From Nemertoderma westbladi (taxonomy: Eukaryota > Xenacoelomorpha > Nemertodermatida > Nemertodermatidae): 34,715 nt of DNA. The notes beneath the pieces were generated by a model. It searched no databases, was not told the DNA's origin, and saw nothing but the letters and a program-made list of their open reading frames with translations. Shown piece by piece: positions 12,601 through 24,600 of the stretch (its first letter is position 1; every line of letters begins with the position of its first letter). Both the position numbers and the translations under genes were made by a program. The stretch spans positions 1-34,715 of the forward strand of contig JAUCBJ010008809.1 in assembly GCA_032718475.1 (NCBI GenBank), written 5' to 3'.

Positions 12601-15600
12601 ACGTAATCGAGGAATGTCAAGATTTACTACAAAAATTACTAAGAAGAAGAAATATAAAGCAACACGATTCTGAAATTTTGAATAATAATAATTCATTATT
12701 AGAAGTGGCAAATAAAACTTCGTACATAGGTAAATTACTAAAAGAAAATTCTGAGATATTTCGTCAGCTGAAAGATGGTGTGTCAGGCCAGAAGAACAGA
12801 TTTATGTACTCAAAGATAGAGGTAGATAATTGCTGTAACAATGACATTTCTGCGGTTATTGGTCGAGATATTATGGGAATTTTTGAATATTTTATATATT
12901 CGAATGAATTGGTTTCATCTGATAAATCGACACAAATGGAAGCGGAATTGGTCGCAATGGATTCAAAGCTACGAACGTTGGATGAACAATACGGGTCGAT
13001 AAGGAACACAACTATTATCATAGGATCGAAAGCGAAGAACAGGTATGTTGGCGTTTGAAGTCACACTTACTAGTACACATAAATAGGATCACGTGCAAGC
13101 AGTTTGAACTAACATTTGTATACATTAATTACCACACAGGGATGAACTGGGAAAGTGTAGGGTAGGATCGTGAGATCTGGGGCCGCTATGTTGCTGGGTC
13201 CGTCGGCACTGTGTGTGGCTGACCGTGAGATCTAGGGGGCGCTATGTTGCTGGGTCCGTCGGCACTGTGTGTGGCTGACCGTGAGATCTAGGGCCGCTAT
13301 GTTGCTGGGTCCGCCGGCACTGTGTGTGGCTGACCGTGAGATCTGGGGCCGCTATGTTGCTGGGTCCGCCGGCACTGTGTGTGGCTGACCGTGAGATCTA
13401 GGGCCGCTATGTTGCTGGGTCCGCCGGCACTGTGTGTGGCTGACCGTGAGATCTGGGGCCGCTATGTTGCTGGGTCCGCCGGCACTGTGTGTGGCTGACC
13501 GTGAGATCTAGGGCCGCTATATTGCTGGGTCCGTCGGCACTCTTTGTGGCTGACCGTGAGATCTGGGGGCGCTATGTTGCTGGGTCCGTCGGCACTGTGT
13601 GTGGCTGACCTGAGATCTAGGGCCGCTATGTTGCTGGGTCCGCCGGCACTGTGTATGGCTGACCGTGAGATCTGGGGGCGCTATGTTGCTGGGTCCGTCG
13701 GCACTGTGAGTGGCTGACCGCGAGATCTGGGGGTGCTATGTTGCTGGGTCCACCGGCACTGTGTGTGGCTGACCGTGAGATCTAGGGCCGCTATGTTGCT
13801 GGGTCCGTCGGCACTGTGAGTGGCTGACCGCGAGATCTGGGGCCGCTATGTTGCTGGGTCGCCGGCACTGTGTGTGGAGCTGACCGTGAGATCTGGGGGC
13901 GCTATGTTGCTGGGTCCTCCGGCACTGTGTGTGGCTGACCACGATATCTGGGGGCGCTATGTTGCTGGGTCGCCGGCACTGTGTGTGGCTGACCGTGAGA
14001 TCTGGGGGCGCTATGTTGCTGGGTCCTCCGCACTGTGTGTGGCTGACCGTGAGATCTTGGGGCGCTATGTTGCTGGGTCGCCGGCACTGTGTGTGGCTGA
14101 CCGTGAGATCTGGGGGCGCTATGTTGCTGGGTCCTCCGGCACTGTGTGTGGCTGACCGTGAGATCTGGTGGCGCTATGTTGCTGGGTCGCCGGCACTGTG
14201 TGTGGCTGACCGTGAGATCTGGGGGCGCTATGTTGCTGGGTCCTCCGGCACTGTGTGTGGCTGACCACGAGATCTGGGGGCGCTATGTTGCTGGGTCCTC
14301 CGCACTGTGTGTGGCTGACCGTGAGATCTGGGGGCGCTATGTTGCTGGGTCGCCGGCACTGTGTGTGGCTGACCGTGAGATCTGGGGGCGCTATGTTGCT
14401 GGGTCCTCCGGCACTGTGAGTGGCTGACCGCGATATCTGGGGGCGCTATGTTGCTGGGTCGCCGGCACTGTGTGTGGCTGACCGTGAGATCTGGGGGCGT
14501 TATGTTGCTGGGTCCTCCGGCACTGTGTGTGGCTGACCGTGAGATCTGGGGGCGCTATGTTGCTGGGTCGCCGGCACTGTGTGTGGCTGACCGTGAGATC
14601 TGGGGATGCTATGTTGCTGGGTCCTCCGGCACTGTGAGTGGCTGACCGCGATATCTGGGGGCGCTATGTTGCTGGGTCGCCGGCACTGTGTGTGGCTGAC
14701 CGTGAGATCTGGGGGCGCTATGTTGCTGGGTCCTCCGGCACTGTGTGTGGCTGACCGTGAGATCTGGGGGCGCTATGTTGCTGGGTCGCCGGCACTTTGT
14801 GTGGCTGACCGTGAGATCTGGGGGTGCTATGTTGCTGGGTCCTCCGGCACTGTGTGTGGCTGACCGTGAGATCTGGGGGCGCTATGTTGCTGGGTCGCCG
14901 GCACTGTGTGTGGCTGACCGTGAGATCTGGGGGCGCTATGTTGCTGGGTCCTCCGGCACTGTGAGTGGCTGACCGCTATATCTGGGGGCGCTATGTTGCT
15001 GGGTCGCCGGCACTGTGTGTGGCTGACCGTGAGATCTGGGGGCGCTATGTTGCTGGGTCCTCCGCACTGTGTGTGGCTGACCGTGAGATCTGGGGGCGCT
15101 ATGTTGCTGGGTCCTCCGGCACTGTGTGTGGCTGACCGTGAGATCTGGGGTCGCTATGTTGCTGAGTCGCCGGCACTGTGTGTGGCTGACCGTGAGATCT
15201 GGGGGCGCTATGTTGCCGGGTCCGCCGGCACTGTGTGTGGCTGACCGTGAGATCTGGGGGCGCTATGTTGCTGGGTCCGCCGGCACTGTGTGTGGCTGAC
15301 CGTGAGATCTGGGGGCGCTATGTTGCTGGGTCGCCGGCACTGTGTGTGGCTGACCGTGAGATCTGGGGGCGCTATGTTGCTGGGTCCGCCGGCAATGAAC
15401 CAAGCATCATAATTATTATAATTCGTATCATAAATTGTTTAATACGTATTATATTAATAAACTTAAATATAGTAAATATAATGTTATGAATGGGAGTTAT
15501 GAGTGGGAGAATCGTTTAGGCTCGTTATGCCAAGGAATGCCTGTTCACCACCATGGGTGATCTTCCACAGTAAACCCTTCCACTCTGTTTCCCAAGTTGC

Positions 15601-18600
15601 CTTTGTTCCCATTTATCGACCACTGAAGGATGAAAGCCGGGGTTGGGCTATGCTGCAGCATTTAAAGCACTGTGCCCAAATAGTGCTGCCCCATCTACGG
15701 ATCGAACCAGGGCTCCCTAATTGGAAGCCCAGGAATTTCACCACTAGATCAAGCTGCTGCTTAATATAATGTTAAATTATAAGTGTTTACATGGTTTTTC
15801 GAATATGTGGTACTTCCGCGTTTCCCTTAACTTATGAGTGTTACAGTTAGTATTATGATATTGCTTTATTTTTTAGTTACAGCATGAATTATGAAAAGAC
15901 CTTGACTTTGTATGAAACTGAATATTTGTATGTGAAAAAAGTCCTTCTTCTTAGACCAAACATTTTTTAGTTCACTTAGTTTGGTCTAATTGATTTATGA
16001 AGTAACGTTGCAGAATTATTAGGCCTATTTATTATTAATGCTTTGTAATTTTACGTTAATAGTGAGGATATTATTGCGAAATACAACTCAACTAAAGTAG
16101 AAACAGGGCGACTAACTGCTTCACTTGATCACCTAATATCGCGTATTAAAACAACAATAAGGAAAACCTGTGATGCTGCCGCTAGGATTACTTTGCCGCT
16201 GAACTCTACAGGTTAGACACTAGGATTTACCCGACAACAAGCTGCTAATAGTAAAACATCAATCCGCTAGGTAGTCCTACAGTGTGTACTACTGTGCGGT
16301 ACGTGAACCGTGAATCACATAAAATTCGCCGGGTGACCCTGGTCTTGTCCCTCGTAACTTTACTTCTCTGTCGCCCTTCTAGCTTTTGCTTCCAGGAGGG
16401 GTGGTGTAAAATCTACGAGAGTTATAAATAGTGGACCTAGTCATTCGTCCCCTAGTGGCCGCAGATGTTCTAAAGAAGTCTTCCTGTGAGAGACTACATG
16501 GAGTACCAAGTTTCGTTCAATTTCGACTGTGATTACGTGCATCTGTCCACATAGTGAACTTGCTTTTCTTCTTATACGTTCATGACTGAGGTCAATATGA
16601 GCAACTCTTTTCATACTACTGTAATTGGTGCAAATTTCTTACAACATGCCAATAAAACATTTACTTTCCATTACAATCTACCCATAGTAGATTTAGATTT
16701 ATTTTTAATAACAAATAAATGCGTTGAAAGACATTTTGGCGGCATTATAATAACGAGCTACTCACTCCTGCGACCATCAGTCACAGTCTGAAGACTCTAA
16801 TATCAGTAAGTATAGTAGATGTACAACTAAAATGATGATGATTGTCAATAATTCACCTGAACTAATATTTATAAGAGACAGGTTGGGGGACTTGACCCAA
16901 AACCCATATCAGCGAATTAATATCCCGTTTCAATGTTAAATTATCAATTAAGGGAAGGATAAGTTTACACTGGTAGGTTATTCAAACCAAAATAATAAAC
17001 GAAAGTCAATAGAAAAGTTTAGAATTTTACTTTTGGAAGTAATTGAGAGTAATTTTGATTGCCTCGAAAATGTATTATATTATAAAATTTATATAATATT
17101 AATTTTCGTAGTGTAGTGTTAACATTGACATTGAAGATAAAGAATGGAGGCACGAAATTGTGAAAAATGTTTATATAGCTGTTATGCCTGACTTATATTT
17201 TATATTATTTATTTTAGGCAACTGTCGACGGAAATACGTAATCCCTGTAACAAAGCACAACCGCGAAATTAGGTTGAAGTTTAGTTTGAAGACGGAGGTT
17301 AATGACAATCAATTGATGTATATTAAACCAAATACAGAGGGAACTGAATACATATCTGTTAGACAGACAAATGGAAGTATAAATGTAAGTCACATGCTGT
17401 CCATTACCTCCTGAGCCAATTAATTCCTTTTATGGACAGGTTTTCTTCCAATGAGAGTGGCAGGGCTATTCAAGTATTACTAGTATTCAAGTATTTTCAT
17501 GCTATACAGGTTCAATGGGATACCGGGTTACGAATATATCGTCTGACTTGCCAAGATATGAATACCTCCGATGGGCAGTGGTACGTGATCAACTTTACGA
17601 GGTAAGTGAATAACTCCGAAGATAAAGAAAGTACAACAAGCCACTCAAAGGTGTATGAAAATTGTCGGAAAAAAAATTCCACTATCGCTTTGAGAAAATA
17701 GTGGACAATTTTAAAGAAAGAAGCTAACTATCTACCCGCTGTTAACTACTAACTGTGTCGACCTGTAAGTAACCTTTGAAGAAAAATATACATTAACAAT
17801 ATATTTCTGTGAGAAGCGTCGTATATTTTTTAACAAATGACTCACATCTTATCAGTGTAGCACAGGAGGGCTTACACATTTTCATTACCTTTGGTTTATT
17901 GATTAGTTTTACAGGTGAAGCAAAACTGTTTGTGTATCCGTTGTTAACATCGTTGCGCCACAATCAATGCGATACTCGGATTGAATACGGTTATACGAAT
18001 ACGTCAAATGTACCAACATATATTTCGGACAATGTGTTTAATGTGTCGGAGACTGCAGACATATACGTGGGTTTGGAGGACGTTGTTAAAGTTAATCATA
18101 ATGTAGGTTATTTTATTAAATCATTATTTAATCGCCGATTCCCATTTTACCATATTGGTGATGTTGCCACAGGTGTCGTCAGCAAGATTGGGATCTGAGC
18201 TTACTGAACCATTCTAAAACCATTCTGAATTCACTGGAATTTTAAGAAAAAAGACTGGCATTTGATCATTATATAATATATTACTTAAATAATGCGTTAT
18301 CAATCAAGCCATGTAAATTAAACAGTATCCATAACGACCATAACGATAGTGAAACTATATCTTATTCCCTATTCTTAATTCTAAATTGTGCACCATAGTT
18401 TTTAGATATGGCATTTTTATGCTAAAACAAATAATATTATAAAATAAAATATAATTATTTCGATGAAACGCAGGTAATGAAAATATCAACACCATAGTGG
18501 AACTACCGCATATTAACAGCGTAGTGAAATTGTATCACGACCATAAGGGAAACTATGGTCAAAGTCTAAATCTCCTATCTGAAATCCTTGGATGGGGGGT

Positions 18601-21600
18601 TGGGGGGGGGGGGGGGTGGGGGGTGGAACTGCACGCACTTTTCGGCGAGTTATTATCTCGCCTTAAATGTGTATTTATGAATTTTTGGAAAGGAGCAGGG
18701 TACAGTGGCACGTTATTCTACTACTACTATAATCGGCCTGCTGCATTGAATCTGCACATTGAGATGCTATGACAGGTTAACAAAAACATTTTGTCACCAA
18801 CATATAATCCACAATTGGCAAGCCCAATGTAGCGTCCATTAAGAATGCTATGCCGGCTTATCAATAAAGTTGCACCGCCACAACTCCCTATCCCCCATGA
18901 CTTTCGCGAGATTTTCCGCATCTTCAAGGCCTGTGTCGTTTATGAGGCGTCTCACAAAAGTCATGGCCTGTCCACAATGCTTATTTTCTCCATGGGGCTG
19001 CCCAAGCACAAGATTGTGCACAGACTGTTCCTAACGGCGATAACAATGTCCTGCAAAGCGGAGGCGGCTTCGTTCTAGTGTCAAGCTTGTGGGAACCAAT
19101 GAGATACCTCCAATGTTATATAGTGTCTGGATGGAGATGTGTGCATTGTACTTGACACAATGAACCCGGCGTAGCATTCTTGTGAATGTGCCATCCAGAG
19201 ATTTGGTATCCTCGGCAGTTAGAGCCCAGCATGGACTCTCATAGAGGAGTACTGGATCTACTGCTGCTCTAAATAATGCTCGGACCTTAAGTTTCCGATG
19301 AATTCTGTGTGATTTCCAAATCCTGGAAAACCATTCAAAGCTGCCAACTACTACTACTTTTGTGATTTGCTGAGGACTTTCAAAGTTAACTGTCAAAATT
19401 TTAGTCTTTTTGGAGTTGATAAAAAGACCAACACTTGAAGCAGCCTGTTCTAATAAGCTGAGGAACCGTTGGGCTCCATCTAGTGATTTTGAGTCATCAG
19501 CAAAGTCTAGATCAGTTAGGTACTTGGCAGCATTTCCTCGACTTCTGGAGCCAGTAGGTGGAGTTACCATCACCCAATCATCATTATGATGATCTAAGGA
19601 CATGCGTAGAATATAGTCAACCACAATTATGAATAAGAATGGTGTAAGTGTTTCTCCCTGGAGGACTCCCCATAACACTTCGAATGGTTCTGTGTCACCT
19701 CAACAGTAGACACAAATGTCGTCGAACCATCGTATACTGATCTGATTGCTGCAATAATTTCATCAGGAATCCCATATAATGAAAGTCTGCTGAACATACG
19801 TGAGCGAGAGACTGAATCAAAGGCCTTGAAGTAGTCAACAAAAATAACAGCTAGATGCCTGTCTTCCTTTTTTGATAACGTTCGCGAAAAAATATTGAAA
19901 CAATCGAATACGGGGTAACAAGGTGCCCTGAATCGCGTGGCGGAGTGAGTTTTTTGTAAAAACACGTGGAAACGGTCGAAATTGCGGGTTTAAGTGAGCC
20001 CGGGAAGCCAATTTTGAAAAACGGCTGTGATTGGCTGCTACATATTTGGCATCACTACGCAGTGCTCAGATAATTTCTTACATTGTTTTCTATGGAGGGT
20101 GATTTTCGCTCGATTTAAATACACATTTAATCTAAATCATTTCACACATGGCTTATATCAATTGAAAGCTGAGATTCTTGCGCGTCTTTTAACACTACAA
20201 TCACCTACATTCATGATCAGGAACACTTAAAAAATACTGTTTGCCATTTTGCAAACTTGGTAGATTGCCTGACCCCGCATACAAGCACTCACCAACTCAG
20301 ACCTGCTAGCCACATATTGCATTGCAGTACCGGAGTAGGCCTATTGCTGTATTGTTGCTTAAGTTCATTACGTTGAGTAAACCTACCGCTGTACCACTCT
20401 TACGCTACCTCCGCTGACCGGTACACATTTCAACTTAATGAACTTAAGCTGCAATACACAATACTCCAATACTGCAATGCAATAGGTGGATAGGGCTGAG
20501 TGGTTCAGTACTACTTGCATACTGGTCAGGCTATCTGTGAGTTTATAATTGTGAATTGATTTGTTTTATCAATGTTCATCACCATGAATTTAATTAATTG
20601 TAGTGTTAAAAGACGCGCAAGACTCTCCGCTTTCACTTGACATAGGCCACATGTGAAACGATTGAGATTAAATGTGTATTTAAATCGATCGAAAATCACC
20701 CTCCATAGAAAACAATGTAAGAAATTATCTGAGCACTGCGTAGTGACATCAAATCCTACTCAAACCCGCAATTTCGACCGTTTCCACGTGTTTTTACAAA
20801 AAACACACACGCCACTGGATTCAGGGCACCTTGTTACCCCTTATTCGATTGTTTCTAGCACAACAATTTTTTCGCGCACCAACCCAATTATCCTTCTAAG
20901 TGCCAAAATGGGCTCCATGGTCCCACGACCTTTACTACGGAACTCACTCTTATTTCCATATGGAGCTATCTCTCAATGGGATCCCTGATGCGATTTAATA
21001 GATTTCTATTGTATCCCAATTATTGTATCTATTGATATTTAAACAGTTATGTATCAATGAATATATGTATCAACCAGGGCGATAGTGAACCAGCGCGATA
21101 GTGAACCAGGGCGATAGTTAAGTTAACCATGGCGATAGTGAACCATGGCGATAGAGAACCAGGGCGATAGTGAACCAGGACAGGGGTGAACCAGGGCGAT
21201 AGTGAACCAGGGCGGAGGTGAACCAGGGCGATAGTGAACCAGGGCGGGGGTGAACCAGGACGGAGGTGAACCAGGGCGATAGTGAACCAGGGCGGAGGTG
21301 AACCAGGGCGAGAGGTGAACCAGGGCGGAGGTGAACCAGGGCGATGATAGTTAACCATGGCGATAGTGAACCATGGCGATAGAGAACCAGGGCGATAGTG
21401 AACCAGGGCAGGGGTGAACCAGGGCGATAGTGAACCAGGGCGATAGTGAACCATGGCGATAGAGAACCAGGGCGATAGTGAACCAGGGCAGGGGTGAACC
21501 AGGGCGATAGTGAACCAGGGCGATAGTGAACCATAGCAATAGTGAACCATGGCGATAGTGAACCAGGGCAATAGTGTACCAGGGCGGAGTTGAACCAGGG

Positions 21601-24600
21601 CGATAGTGAACCAGGGCGGAGATGAACCAGGGCGATAGTGAACCATAGTAGTAATGTGTACCAGGGCGAAAGCAACCAAGGCGGTAGTGAACCAGGGCGA
21701 TAGTAAACCATGGCGATAGTAAACCAGGGGGCGATAGTGAACAATGGCGATGCTGAACCAGGGCGATATTGAATCATGGCGATAGTGAAACATGGCGATA
21801 GTGAACCAGGGCGATAGTGAACCATGGCGATAGTGAACTAGGGCGATAGTGAACAATGGCGATACTGAACCAGGGCGATAGTGAACCATGGCGTCAGTGA
21901 AACATGGCGATAGTGAACCATGGCGATAGTGAACCAGGGCGGAGGTGAACCAGCGCGGAGGTGAACCAGGGCGATAGTTAACATGGCGACAGTGAACCAT
22001 GGCGAAAGAGAACCAGGGCGATAGTGAACAAGGCCGGAAGTGAACCAGGGCGATAGTTAACCATGGCGATAGTGAACCTTGGCGATAGTGAACCAGGGCG
22101 CTAGTGAACCAGGGCGATAGTTTACCATGGCGATAGTGAACCATGGTGGTAATGAACCAGGGCTATAGTGAACCAAGGCTGTAGAGAACCAGGGCGATAT
22201 TGAACCAGGGCGGAAGTGAACCAGGGCGAAGGTGAACTAGGGCGATAGTGAACCAGGGCGGAGGTGAACCAGGGCGATAGTGAACCAGGGCGACAGTGGA
22301 CCAGGTCGATACTGAACCAGGGCGGTAGTGAACCATGGCGATAGTGAACCATGGCGATAGTGAATAATGGCGTTAGTTAACCATGGCGGTAGTGAACCAG
22401 GGCGGAGGTGAACCAGGGCAACTAACCAGGGTGATAGTGAACCATGGGAGTTCAACCCCCGGTGACGCGCTTTCTCATTTTTTTTTTCTAACAACTTAAC
22501 AATAGTGAACCATGGCTGTTGCCGTTATTTCTAACGCTGATGTAAAGTTCGAGAGGGTTTGCGATCTCAGCGATACTAGTCACCAGTACTGGCTGTCGGG
22601 GGTGGTTGGATAATGCAGGCAAAATGAAAAAGAACAAGTTGGGTTGAATCATCAATTTATTGTAACTGATCTTGTTCTCTAACAATTCTAACGCTGATTC
22701 CAAATATATGGGACTACCCAATACGCCAATATAAATAGAATATGCACAATAAATAATTTTACAATAATATTAATAAGAACTTTTCTTTAATTTTAAATTT
22801 ACAAATTTATAAGATTCTAAGTTATAAAATTATAAATTACAAATTTATAAGTACAAATTATTTAATCGGGTACTTAATTCTGGGAACTCAGGGCCCCTTT
22901 AAAAGCACGGTGAGTGACGGTTTTATGTTCAGTTGTCCGTAAAACCGCCGCAACTCAATTAATTTTAACTTTATGAACTTCCGGTTTTTTGCGCACGGTG
23001 CCCGGGAATTTTCGGATTATTCATTTATTAGAGTTTATGAGATTTATGCATGCCCAGCACCGGGAAAATAAATAACGCGAACAATGGCCGGAACATGTAT
23101 TATGAAGACCTTTATGGACCGGTAGGCGGTAATTTATAATAATCGGAAGTAGCCGGTTCTAGAAAACTTCACAGTTAATCGTGATAAAATTATTTGGTAA
23201 TTGTTTATAATTTATGTTATTTAATTTCTCATGTTACATTTAATGCCATTTATTTTAGATTCTTCGTTTAATTTGTTCAGAACATTCCTATCGGTTTCAC
23301 TGGCTGTATCAAAGACGTTGTGTTTAACGGATATTCGGTTGGCTTATGGAACTTTGAAGCCAGTGACGGAGTCTGTTCCAGTTGTAAACCACCGGAAACC
23401 ACTGCAACGAGTTTCAGTTTCTATGGAAACGGGTATTCAATGGTAAACCACAATACATCCACTTGGAATCCATCATTCACAAATGTCTCTTTTACGGTAA
23501 ATAAAACTTCCAGTTAATGTTTCTTAAATAATGACCTTCAAAAGTATAATAGGCAGTTTTAAATATGATTTAGCCTACCATTATTTTGAATTTATTTATT
23601 TAATTCTTCGTTGAAATTGTGGTACAGTAGGTTGGGTAGAGTAGAGTACCGTTGTCGTGTGATAGGACTCCACCCCTTACAGAACTTCCTCACCCCGGGT
23701 ATTTTACTACATGGTATTATTCCACACGGGCATTGTACCATATCGTACTTTGTCCGGGGAGGCAAAGTAAATCCATGTCTGAACTATGGGGCACCGTTCC
23801 TGCCAAAAGTACCTGAAATTCTCTGCCCGAGAATGTAGATAAAACTCGGCCCGAGAATGCAAACCAAACTCGGCCCGAGAATGCAAACCAAACTCGTCCC
23901 GAGAATGCAAACTCGGCCAGAGAATGCAAACTCGGCCCGAGAATGCAAACTCGGCCACAGAATGCAAACTCGGCCCGAGAATGCAAACTCGGCCCGAGAA
24001 TGCAAACTCGGCCCGAGAATGCAAACTCGGCCAGAGAATGCAAACTCGGCCCGAGAATGCAAACTCGGCCAGAGAATGCAAACTCGGCCCGAGAATGCAA
24101 ACTCGGCCAGAGAATGCAACCTCGGCCAGAGAATGCAACCTCGGCCAGAGAATGCAAACTCGGCCCGAGAATGCAAACTCGGCCAGAGAATGCAACCTCG
24201 GCCAGAGAATGCAAACTCGGCCCGAGAATGCAAACTCGGCCACAGAATGCAAACTCGGCCCGAGAATGCCAACTCGTCCCGAGAATGCAAACTCGGCCCA
24301 AGAATGCAAACTCGGCCCGAGAATGCAAACTCGGCCCGAGAATGTAATCACGTACATAGGGCGCAGCAGTAGCCCGCAGCTACCGGACCTGAAGGTAAGG
24401 GTTGGGGGTTACTCAACTGGCTAAATTCAAAAGGTCCTTTCAGCTGGAAAGGGTAGCGGTGTGATGTTAACATGTAACACCGGTAGCATAGATTTGAATT
24501 GTCACTCTTTCGAATCTGTCGATATTTTACACCCATTTTACAGTTGTTGATAAAAGGTATTTTATAATCCATCAATATAAATTTTATGATTACACACATA

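Noticed and set aside
13166-15395. CTCF array from the word GGGGGCGCTA in each 54-bp unit
   Set aside because: Only the 3' half of the CTCF consensus matches; the CCASYAG half is absent (GAGATCT instead).
18473-18530. Possible exon after ACGCAG
   Set aside because: In the phase required after exon 7 it reaches TAG after seven codons, and exon 8 continues LamG1 directly.
21047-22144. 365-codon minus-strand open frame
   Set aside because: It comes from a stop-free 16-bp unit; three units make a 16-residue repeat. No domain, start context or conservation signal.
23707-24424. Open frames on both strands across the 19-bp array
   Set aside because: Stop-free repeat unit; intron 8 sequence.
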